Positions 31,131 to 39,290 of a stretch of 64,000 bases of DNA are shown here, piece after piece; positions within the stretch are counted from its first letter, which is position 1, and every line of letters starts with the position of its first letter. Made by a program: the position numbers and the translations under genes. Under the pieces are notes generated by a model, which saw only the letters and a list, made by a program, of their open reading frames with translations, made no database searches and had not been told where the DNA came from. This DNA is from Colwellia psychrerythraea (GTDB lineage Bacteria > Pseudomonadota > Gammaproteobacteria > Enterobacterales > Alteromonadaceae), in the NCBI GenBank assembly GCA_002163005.1, contig MAAF01000054.1:1-64000 (forward strand), given 5' to 3'.

Positions 31131-33470
31131 ATGAAAAATTTAACTTGTTTTGCCTTAATCCTGTCTACACTTTTAACCGCATGTGAAGAAGGTGGTATTG
31201 TAAAAAAAACTTCGAGTGCTCCCGCTAAAATCAACATAGTAAAAGAAAATCTAGTTCAATACGTTAATCCGTTAATGGGCACTGATTCTAAACATAGTTT
31301 GTCTAACGGTAATACTTACCCGGCAATAGCGACTCCTTGGGGAATGAATTTTTGGACACCTATGACCGCAGAAATGGGTAATGGTTGGACTTATAATTAT
31401 GGCGATGACAAAATTAGGGGCATCAAACAAACCCATCAACCAAGCCCTTGGCTCAATGATTATGCTGCTTTTTCGTTGATGGCTGTTACTGGTGAGCTTA
31501 AATATAAAGAAGATGAACGAGCATCGTGGTTTTCTCACAAGGCCGAGCAATCTGCACCGCATCATTACCAAGTATATTTAGCCGATTACGATGTCACCGC
31601 CGAAGTCACACCAACCGAACGTGCTGCCCACTTTAAATTTACTTTTCCAGATACCGATAATGCTTACATTATCTTAGATGCCTTTAATAAAGGCTCTATG
31701 GTCAAAATCATCCCTGAAGAAAGAAAAATTATTGGTTATGCCCGTAATAACCATGGCGGTGTTCCTGAAAATTTTCATAATTATTTTGTTGCCCAGTTTG
31801 ATAAAGATTTCGCGGTCAATCACACCTGGAAAGATGGTTGGCAATTAGTTAAAAATTCAACGAACAGTGAAGGCGATCATGTCGGCGCAATCCTAGGTTT
31901 TAACACCAAAAAAGGTGAACAAGTTCACGTAAAAGTGGCCTCTTCCTTTATTAGTCATGAACAAGCCTTATTGAATTTAACCAGAGAAATAGGTGCAGAC
32001 AGCTTCGCTACCACCAAATCTAAAGCCTTCGACGCTTGGCAAACCGAGTTAAGTCGTTTGCGCATTGAAGATGACAATGTCGATGATGTGCGAACATTCT
32101 ACTCAGCGCTTTATCGGGTTTTACTCTTTCCACGTAAATTTTATGAATTTGATCAAGACAATAATATTGTCCATTACAGCCCTTATAATGGCGAAGTATT
32201 ACCTGGCTATATGTTTACCGACAATGGCTTTTGGGATACCTTCCGCGCAGTCTTTCCATTTTTCACCTTAATGTATCCAACCATGGACGCGCAAATTATG
32301 GAAGGCTTAGCCAATACCTATAAAGAATCCGGCTGGTTGCCTGAATGGGCTAGCCCTGGTCATAGAGGTGTGATGATTGGATCTAACTCTGCGGTGAATA
32401 TTGTTGATGCTTACAACAAAGGTATTAGAGGCTTTGATATTGAAACTTTATATCAAGGCATGATTAAAAGCGCCACAGTAGAAGAAGGCCGCCCCGTGTA
32501 TTCAGTTGGTCGCGAAGGTTTAAGTTATTACAATGACTTAGGTTATATTCCCTACGATGTTGGTATTCATGAAAATGCCGCACGTACTTTAGAATATGCC
32601 TTTGCCGATTTTAATATTGCCACGTTAGCTAAATCATTAGGCAAGAAAGATGATGCTGCTCTTTATGAAGCAAGGTCACTCAATTATAAACACATGTTAG
32701 ACCCTGAAACTAAATGGATGCGTGGCAAAAATAAAGACGGTAGTTTCCAAAGCCCATTTAACCCGCTTAAATGGGGCGATGCGTTCACTGAAGGAAATAG
32801 CCTTCATTATACCTGGTCAGTTTTCCATGATATTGCTGGTTTAAAGCAGCTAATTGGCGGCGATGAAGCTTTTGTTGCTAAATTGGATAGCGTTTTCGAG
32901 ATGCCACCTGTTTTTGATGACTCTTATTATGGTTTTACCATTCATGAAATCAGAGAAATGCAAATTGCCAATATGGGCAACTATGCTCATGGCAACCAAC
33001 CTATTCAGCACATGATTTATTTATATAACTATGCTGGTCAGCCTTGGAAGGCACAAACCAGAGTCAGAGAAGTAATGAATAAACTCTATTCAGCGACACC
33101 TGATGGTTATGCGGGTGATGAAGACAATGGTCAAACATCAGCTTGGTATATATTTAGCGCACTTGGTTTTTATCCGGTAACTCCAGGCACAACCCAATAT
33201 GTGATTGGTAGCCCGTTATTTGACAAAGTGACCATGACCTTAGAAGACGGAAAAAACTTTGTTATTCAAGCTAAAGATAATAAAGCGCAACATCACTTTA
33301 TTGATGCCGCGAAGCTTAATGGTAAAGCGCTTGATAAAACTTGGCTTGATCATCACACCATTCAAGCGGGTGGCACACTAGAGTTTTCTATGTCGGCTGT
33401 GCCAAATAAAACGTGGGCAACATTGCGTGATGCCAGACCTTACTCTATGTCTACATCAAAATCACATTAA
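31131..33470 (+). CDS. GH92 lipoprotein with Gln in place of the catalytic acid (likely mannose-1-phosphate-type mannosidase)
   Basis: 779-residue lipoprotein (lipobox LLTAC) with GH92 N-terminal beta-sandwich (about 45-290) and (alpha/alpha)6 domain. The family's acid motif HGNEP reads HGNQP here: codon CAA at 32997-32999 gives Q623. The base motif is intact (GDEDNGQTSAWYIFSALGFYP). The block corresponding to GNETDVMIGYHAVPV in the paralogues reads SPGHRGVMIGSNSAVNIV. In the family, the enzyme that uncaps mannose-1-phospho-6-mannose (CcGH92_5 of Cellulosimicrobium) also lacks the acid, because phosphate is a good leaving group. I therefore infer action on phosphomannosyl caps such as those of yeast glycans. 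First gene of the plus-strand operon, under an operator at 31036. Confidence 0.88.
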   Translation: MKNLTCFALILSTLLTACEEGGIVKKTSSAPAKINIVKENLVQYVNPLMGTDSKHSLSNGNTYPAIATPWGMNFWTPMTAEMGNGWTYNYGDDKIRGIKQTHQPSPWLNDYAAFSLMAVTGELKYKEDERASWFSHKAEQSAPHHYQVYLADYDVTAEVTPTERAAHFKFTFPDTDNAYIILDAFNKGSMVKIIPEERKIIGYARNNHGGVPENFHNYFVAQFDKDFAVNHTWKDGWQLVKNSTNSEGDHVGAILGFNTKKGEQVHVKVASSFISHEQALLNLTREIGADSFATTKSKAFDAWQTELSRLRIEDDNVDDVRTFYSALYRVLLFPRKFYEFDQDNNIVHYSPYNGEVLPGYMFTDNGFWDTFRAVFPFFTLMYPTMDAQIMEGLANTYKESGWLPEWASPGHRGVMIGSNSAVNIVDAYNKGIRGFDIETLYQGMIKSATVEEGRPVYSVGREGLSYYNDLGYIPYDVGIHENAARTLEYAFADFNIATLAKSLGKKDDAALYEARSLNYKHMLDPETKWMRGKNKDGSFQSPFNPLKWGDAFTEGNSLHYTWSVFHDIAGLKQLIGGDEAFVAKLDSVFEMPPVFDDSYYGFTIHEIREMQIANMGNYAHGNQPIQHMIYLYNYAGQPWKAQTRVREVMNKLYSATPDGYAGDEDNGQTSAWYIFSALGFYPVTPGTTQYVIGSPLFDKVTMTLEDGKNFVIQAKDNKAQHHFIDAAKLNGKALDKTWLDHHTIQAGGTLEFSMSAVPNKTWATLRDARPYSMSTSKSH

Positions 33471-33489
33471 TATAAAAACAATAAAATAC

Positions 33490-33513
33490 GATAGCGCTTT
33501 CAAAAAAAGCGCC
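33490..33513 (+). terminator. Short hairpin between GH92 and the sugar porter gene
   Basis: TAGCGCTTT pairs with AAAGCGCcTA with a short A-rich loop. There is no U-run after it, so it is more likely an mRNA processing or stability element, or a weak attenuator, than a full terminator. Confidence 0.4.
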
Positions 33514-33545
33514 TAAGCATAAATAAAACGAATAAAGGTAATACT

Positions 33546-34808
33546 ATGGCTGGCAATATTCCAAGTGGCAACACAATCCAGGTAGAGAAAACACAAATGA
33601 ACACCAAATTTGCATTTGTCGCTATGACAACGCTATTTTTCATTTGGGGATTTATCACCGCATTAAACGATATTCTTATTCCGCATTTAAAAGCGGCATT
33701 TAGTCTTAGCTATACCGAAGCGATGTTAGTACAGTTTTGCTTCTTTGGTGCTTATTTTATTATCTCACCATTTGCCGGTAAGCTAATTGAAAAAGTTGGT
33801 TATCAGCGAGGCATTATAATTGGGCTGTTAACCATAGCGAGTGGTTGTTTATTATTTTATCCCGCCGCTGAAGTTGAAGTTTATGCCATTTTTTTATTAG
33901 GGTTATTCATATTAGCCAGTGGCGTGACCATTTTGCAAGTATCGGCAAACCCTTATGTAGCAATTTTAGGATCAGAAAATACCGCTGCTAGTCGACTGAA
34001 CTTAGCACAGGCTATTAATTCGTTAGGCCATACGCTCGGACCAATGTTTGGTGCCGCGTTAATTTTTGGTACGGCTACCACTGTTATCGCTGCCACAGCA
34101 GTGCAATTACCCTACTTTATTCTTGCTAGTGTAATGATTCTTACTGCTACTATCTTTTGGCGAATTAAATTGCCGGTAATTAAGCATATTGAAGATGCCC
34201 ACGCAGCGGAAGTTACCACAGATTCTATTTTCAAGCACAAACCTTTACTTTACGGTACCTTAGCAATATTTCTGTATGTGGGCGCGGAGGTTTCTATCGG
34301 GAGCTTTTTAGTTAACTTTTTTGCTGAGAGCCACATTGGTGGTTTGACAGAGCACGAAGCCAGTAAAATGGTCTCCTATTTTTGGGGTGCCGCCATGATA
34401 GGACGTTTCATCGGTGCTGCTTTGATGCGCGTCATTAGACCGACTTATTTATTAGCTGGTAATTCCTTGATGGTGATATTGCTAATTATACTGACTATTA
34501 ATAGCCAAGGTAGTATTGCTATGTGGGCAATTATTTCTGTTGGCTTATTTAACTCTATTATGTTTCCAACTATTTTCACCTTAGCGATCAAAGGGCTAGG
34601 TCCTCTAACCGGTAGGGGGTCAGGCTTATTATGTCAAGCAATTGTTGGCGGCGCCATATTACCTATGCTTCAAGGCATTGCTGCTGATATGTATTCCGTA
34701 CAAGCAAGTTTTATCGTGCCCGCTTTTGCCTACATTTATATCGCATGGTACGCCCTTAGAGGCTCAAAAACCGTCCAAGATGAACAAGTTATTGAGGTGA
34801 AAGCATGA
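33546..34808 (+). CDS. MFS sugar porter of the FucP type
   Basis: Inner-membrane sugar:H+ symporter of the FHS/FucP family, 420 residues, 12 predicted membrane helices. FIWGFITALNDILIPHLKAAF near the N-terminus, GRFIGAALMR, and the C-terminal block NSIMFPTIFTLAIKGLGPLTGRGSG are typical of FucP/GluP proteins that carry fucose, glucose or mannose. The stop overlaps the fructokinase start by four bases (ATGA), so they are translationally coupled. As the following two enzymes would handle free mannose and fructose, mannose is the most likely substrate. Confidence 0.88.
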   Translation: MAGNIPSGNTIQVEKTQMNTKFAFVAMTTLFFIWGFITALNDILIPHLKAAFSLSYTEAMLVQFCFFGAYFIISPFAGKLIEKVGYQRGIIIGLLTIASGCLLFYPAAEVEVYAIFLLGLFILASGVTILQVSANPYVAILGSENTAASRLNLAQAINSLGHTLGPMFGAALIFGTATTVIAATAVQLPYFILASVMILTATIFWRIKLPVIKHIEDAHAAEVTTDSIFKHKPLLYGTLAIFLYVGAEVSIGSFLVNFFAESHIGGLTEHEASKMVSYFWGAAMIGRFIGAALMRVIRPTYLLAGNSLMVILLIILTINSQGSIAMWAIISVGLFNSIMFPTIFTLAIKGLGPLTGRGSGLLCQAIVGGAILPMLQGIAADMYSVQASFIVPAFAYIYIAWYALRGSKTVQDEQVIEVKA

Positions 34809-35779
34809 GACCCGTATTATGTTTTGGTGAAGCATTAATTGACTTTTTAAACACCGGTAAGCAACAAGATGGACCACTGATTTTAAATAACTATCGTCAA
34901 TACCCTGGGGGGGCGCCAGCAAATGCTGCTGTCGCTGTTGCTAAATTAGGCGGCAAAGCTCTTTTTGCCGGACAAGTGGGTGCAGATCCTTTTGGTGATT
35001 TTCTTGAGCAAGCACTAGTAGAGTACGGCGTTGATACCCACTTTTTATCTCGACATCCCAGTGCAAAAACGGCTCTTGCCTTTGTCATGCTTGATGATGA
35101 CGGAGATAGAAGTTTTTCATTTTACCGCCAAGAGTCGGCCGATGTTTTATTTTCTCCGCAACAAGTTAATGAGAGTTGGTTTGCCGATCAACCACTATTT
35201 CACTTTTGCAGCAATACCCTTACGGATGAACAAATAACAGCCGCTACGAAAGCTGCCGTCGCTAAAGCAAAATCTAACCAGTCTATTGTCAGTTTTGACG
35301 TTAATTTGAGACATAATCTGTGGTCTACCGGATCTGCCGATATTACTTTGGTGAACGAGTTGGTTTACATGGCTGATGTCATCAAGTTTTCCCGAGATGA
35401 ATTAGAGTATCTAGCCCAAGGTGACTGCGATGGCTATATTCAACATTGCTTGAATAAAGGTGTCAGCGTGCTTGTGATCACCGATGGGGAGCACCCTATT
35501 GAATTTTTCTCAGTTCAAGGCAAATCAATTGTTGAGGTGCCCACCATCAAAGCAGTGGATACCACGGCAGGTGGCGATGCCTTTAGCGGTGCTTTATTGT
35601 TTGCCTTAAGTCAATTGTCAGAGCCCAAAAGTGCTTTTTCATCATTGGATATGCTAGCACAATTAATAAAATTCGCCTCTAACTGTGGCGCACATGCCGT
35701 GACCTTACCCGGTGCTTTTCCAGCGCTGCCACGTTTTGATGACATTAAAGAACATTGGCCTGCTGAACTATACGTTTAG
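34805..35779 (+). CDS. PfkB-family fructokinase
   Basis: 324-residue ribokinase-fold sugar kinase predicted to phosphorylate fructose to fructose 6-phosphate. N-terminal block PVLCFGEALIDFL, substrate block QYPGGAPANAAVAVAKLGG, and the C-terminal PfkB signature VDTTAGGDAFSGALLFALSQ with catalytic Asp. GAGGTGAAAGC precedes the ATG. Position between the sugar porter and an AGE-family epimerase supports the route mannose to fructose to fructose 6-phosphate, then Pgi. A mannokinase activity is an alternative. Confidence 0.9.
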   Translation: MRPVLCFGEALIDFLNTGKQQDGPLILNNYRQYPGGAPANAAVAVAKLGGKALFAGQVGADPFGDFLEQALVEYGVDTHFLSRHPSAKTALAFVMLDDDGDRSFSFYRQESADVLFSPQQVNESWFADQPLFHFCSNTLTDEQITAATKAAVAKAKSNQSIVSFDVNLRHNLWSTGSADITLVNELVYMADVIKFSRDELEYLAQGDCDGYIQHCLNKGVSVLVITDGEHPIEFFSVQGKSIVEVPTIKAVDTTAGGDAFSGALLFALSQLSEPKSAFSSLDMLAQLIKFASNCGAHAVTLPGAFPALPRFDDIKEHWPAELYV

Positions 35780-35806
35780 TGTTCAATCCCCAATATGGAG
35801 CATACT

Positions 35807-37042
35807 ATGCCGCAATCAATACCAGCTAATACACCGAATACTCAAGCGTTTTATAGCCGTGAATTCTTACTTGAACATGGAAAATCTATTCTGAAATTTT
35901 ATGATACTCGTGTAATTGATAAAACCGGCGGCTATTTTCAAAATTATTACGACGATGGTCAGTTGTTTCAGCCTAATTTCCGTCAACTCGTCAGCAGCAC
36001 CCGCATAGTGGTTAACTATGCTAGCGCAGGTGTCATTTATAAGAATGAAGACTACCTTGCTATGGCTAAACATGGCTTAGACTATGTGGAACAATATCAC
36101 TGGCAGCAAGAGCAACAGGCCTATGCTTGGACCTTACAAGATCACCAAGCCGACGATATGACACAACAAGCGTACGGTTATGCCTTTGTTTTACTTGCTT
36201 ATGCTGCGGCTAAAAAAGCCGGTCTAATAAAAAGCGACGAGGCGCTATTACGCACCTATGTTCTACTCGAGCAACGCTTTTGGCAAGCAGACTTCGGCTT
36301 ATATGCTGATGAAATTAGTGCTGAGGGTACATTAAGTGATTATCGCGGCCAAAATGCTAATATGCATTTGTGTGAAGCAATGATTGCCGCCTTTGAGGCC
36401 ACCCAAAATAAACAGTTTTTAGTGCGAGCACAAACCATTGCGCGTAACATTGTGCTTCGACAGGCAGAGTTAACTGATGGCTTAGTTTGGGAGCATTACA
36501 CCACAGATTTTCAACCTGACTGGGATTACAATAAAGACGATCCTAAAAATTTATATCGCCCCTGGGGGTTTCAGCCGGGCCATCAAACGGAATGGAGTAA
36601 ATTATTGCTGATGCTTAACCGCCATGCGCCAGAGGCTTGGTTGGTAGAGAAAGCTAAAGATTTATTTGACCGCGCTTATACAACTGCTTGGGATGAGAAA
36701 TATGGCGGTCTAATTTATGGTTTTGATCCTCAAGGCAATTGTTGCGACGATGATAAATATTTTTGGGTACAAGCAGAAAGCTTTGCCGCTGCCGCTATGC
36801 TTTATCAAACAACTAAAGAATCTCAATATTTAGAGCAATATAGCGCCTTGTGGCAATATAGCTGGCAGCATATGGTTGATCACCAACACGGCGCATGGTT
36901 TAGAGTATTAAAACGCGATAACAGCAAGTACAGCAATGAAAAAAGTGCCGCTGGCGCAAAATGCGATTACCATACACTAGGTGCCTGTTTTGAGGTATTA
37001 CGGGTGTTAGAATCAACAAACTTCGACGATACCGTCAGCTAA
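35807..37042 (+). CDS. AGE-family epimerase/isomerase, likely mannose isomerase
   Basis: (alpha/alpha)6-barrel enzyme of the N-acylglucosamine 2-epimerase superfamily, which includes GlcNAc 2-epimerase, cellobiose 2-epimerase and mannose isomerase. Visible blocks: GGYFQNYYDDGQ, RQLVSSTRIVVNYA, YRGQNANMHLCEAMIAAFEAT, RPWGFQPGHQTEWSKLL, KYFWVQAESFAAAA and DYHTLGACFEVL, with the conserved His and Glu residues of the active site. I choose the ATG at 35807, with GGAG six bases upstream, over the one at 35795. The neighbouring fructokinase argues for mannose-fructose isomerisation rather than GlcNAc-ManNAc epimerisation; the sequence alone does not settle it. Confidence 0.85.
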   Translation: MPQSIPANTPNTQAFYSREFLLEHGKSILKFYDTRVIDKTGGYFQNYYDDGQLFQPNFRQLVSSTRIVVNYASAGVIYKNEDYLAMAKHGLDYVEQYHWQQEQQAYAWTLQDHQADDMTQQAYGYAFVLLAYAAAKKAGLIKSDEALLRTYVLLEQRFWQADFGLYADEISAEGTLSDYRGQNANMHLCEAMIAAFEATQNKQFLVRAQTIARNIVLRQAELTDGLVWEHYTTDFQPDWDYNKDDPKNLYRPWGFQPGHQTEWSKLLLMLNRHAPEAWLVEKAKDLFDRAYTTAWDEKYGGLIYGFDPQGNCCDDDKYFWVQAESFAAAAMLYQTTKESQYLEQYSALWQYSWQHMVDHQHGAWFRVLKRDNSKYSNEKSAAGAKCDYHTLGACFEVLRVLESTNFDDTVS

Positions 37043-37062
37043 TAATTTATTGAGTACTTTTA

Positions 37063-39288
37063 ATGAAACACTTTGTTCTAGTACTGAGCGTTATATTTTT
37101 ATTTTCCTGTAGTCAAACGCCTAAATCGACACCTGTGGAAAATAAGCGCTCAGCTTTGATTGATTATGTTGACCCCTTTATTGGCACCGATGGCAAAGGC
37201 AAAACTTATCCTGGAGCAACCCAGCCCTATGGCATGGTGCAGTTAAGTCCAGATAACGGCCGAAATGGTTGGGACTGGATTTCAGGATATTTCTATCCTG
37301 ATAATGTTATCGCTGGTTTTAGTCATACTCACCTTTCAGGTACAGGTGCTGGCGATCTATACGATATTTCGTTTATGCCAATTGCTGGCACACCTCAAAT
37401 GAAGAAGTTGGATGATGTTAAAAAAACACCTACTATTGTGTCTGCTTTTAGTCACCAGAATGAACAGGCGTCTCCCGGTTACTATCAGGTTTACCTTGAT
37501 GATTATCAAGTGAATGTCGAGCTAACAGCAGGATTAAGAACTGGCGTGCAAAAGTATACTTTTGACCTGCAGCATCAAACAGGACAAATAAAATTAGATT
37601 TAGGCTATTCGCGCAATTGGGATAGCACGGTAGAGACGAAGCTAACCATCATTAACGACCGCACTATTGCTGGCTATCGTAAATCAACTGGTTGGGCAAA
37701 AGATCAAAGAGTCTTTTTTTATACTGTTTTTTCACAGCCTTTTGCTAGCAATAAGGTATTATTAAACGATAAAAAAGAAATTCATCTTGAGCCTGTACAA
37801 GGTAAAGAAAACGAAGCATGGTTCTCTTTCGATCTACGCGAACAAAATACCATAGAGATTAAAACCGCTATTAGTTCGGTAAGTATAGAAAATGCCAAAC
37901 AAAACTTACTTGTTGATGGGCTTGATAAAACTTTTTCTGACTACCAAAAGAAGACTGAGCAACTATGGGAGCAAGCGCTTGCCAAAGTAAAAATTACCGC
38001 AGATAAAGACAACATGGTGCAATTTTATACCGCAATGTATCACTCCTATTTAGCGCCACGAATATTTTCTGATAGTAATGGTCAATATAAAGGCCCTGAT
38101 GGCAATATTCATCAAACAAGCGCACATCATCGCTACTCATTTTTTTCATTATGGGATACATTTCGTGCCTTGCATCCTTGGAAGACGATTACCGATCCTG
38201 AGCATAGTAAAGACATGATGATCTCATTAATGGCTCATTATCAGGCCTATGGTTTATTGCCAGTATGGAATTTCCAAGGTAATGAAACAGATATGATGAT
38301 GGGCTACCATGCCGTACCTGTATTGGTTGATGCTTACCTCAAGGGCATTATTACCAATGACGACATTGACAGTGAAGCACTATTTTCAGCGATGAAGAAA
38401 AGTGCAATGCAGGACGATTTTAGTATCAAGGAATATCGTGAATTAGGTTATGTTCCCTTTGAACAGGGCAACTGGAATGTTTCTTTAACTCTTGAATATG
38501 CCTTCGATGACTGGAGCATCGCTCAAATGGCACGGGCATTAGGGAAGCAAGATGAAGTGGATTACTTCTTAAATCGTGCAAACAACTATCGGCACCATTT
38601 TGATATCAAGACTAATTTTATGCGCGCTAAAGATAAACATGGTGAGTTTAAAGTTAATTTTGATCCGCTCGCCTATCACCCAGAAGATTATTGCGAAGCA
38701 AACGCTTGGCAATACAATTTTTTTGTACCCCACGATATTGATGGTTTAATAACGCTTATGGGCGGCACAGAAAAGTTTGCTGATAAACTTGACGCTATGT
38801 TCACAACTGAGCAAAGTGCTGAACAATTACCCGAATGGATCTCTGGTTATATCGGCCAATATGTCCATGGTAATGAACCCGCTCACCATGTGCCATATTT
38901 ATATCAATACGTTAACCAAGCTAATAAAACCCAACAGCGCGTACGTCAAATTATGGCAGATTTATATACAACAGAGCCTGATGGTTTAGCTGGTAATGAA
39001 GATGCCGGACAAATGTCTGCTTGGTACATGTTTAGCGCATTAGGATTTTACCCTGTAAACCCTGTATCAGGAGAATATATACTGGGTAGCCCTGAAGTTA
39101 ATAGCGCTAAAATAGCATTACCCAATGGCAAAACATTTACTGTGATAGCTAATAATCAGTCAGCTAAAAACATATATGTCGAATCAGTGAGTTTGAACGG
39201 TAAAAAACATCCTCGTTTTACTATTAGCCACAAAGATATTATGGCTGGTGGAACTCTACTCTTTAATATGACTTCGGAGCCTAAGTAA
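37063..39288 (+). CDS. GH92 alpha-mannosidase lipoprotein (paralogue 3)
   Basis: 741-residue exo-alpha-mannosidase with lipobox FLFSC. N-terminal beta-sandwich from DYVDPFIGTDGKGKTYPGAT, C-terminal (alpha/alpha)6 domain. Catalytic acid E605 in HGNEPAHHVPYLY; base block GNEDAGQMSAWYMFSALGFYP. The block GNETDMMMGYHAVPVLVDAYLKG matches paralogue 1 at 13994-16243 almost residue for residue, so these two may share linkage preference. Twenty bases after the epimerase gene and two bases before the next GH92. Confidence 0.93.
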   Translation: MKHFVLVLSVIFLFSCSQTPKSTPVENKRSALIDYVDPFIGTDGKGKTYPGATQPYGMVQLSPDNGRNGWDWISGYFYPDNVIAGFSHTHLSGTGAGDLYDISFMPIAGTPQMKKLDDVKKTPTIVSAFSHQNEQASPGYYQVYLDDYQVNVELTAGLRTGVQKYTFDLQHQTGQIKLDLGYSRNWDSTVETKLTIINDRTIAGYRKSTGWAKDQRVFFYTVFSQPFASNKVLLNDKKEIHLEPVQGKENEAWFSFDLREQNTIEIKTAISSVSIENAKQNLLVDGLDKTFSDYQKKTEQLWEQALAKVKITADKDNMVQFYTAMYHSYLAPRIFSDSNGQYKGPDGNIHQTSAHHRYSFFSLWDTFRALHPWKTITDPEHSKDMMISLMAHYQAYGLLPVWNFQGNETDMMMGYHAVPVLVDAYLKGIITNDDIDSEALFSAMKKSAMQDDFSIKEYRELGYVPFEQGNWNVSLTLEYAFDDWSIAQMARALGKQDEVDYFLNRANNYRHHFDIKTNFMRAKDKHGEFKVNFDPLAYHPEDYCEANAWQYNFFVPHDIDGLITLMGGTEKFADKLDAMFTTEQSAEQLPEWISGYIGQYVHGNEPAHHVPYLYQYVNQANKTQQRVRQIMADLYTTEPDGLAGNEDAGQMSAWYMFSALGFYPVNPVSGEYILGSPEVNSAKIALPNGKTFTVIANNQSAKNIYVESVSLNGKKHPRFTISHKDIMAGGTLLFNMTSEPK

Positions 39289-39290
39289 AT

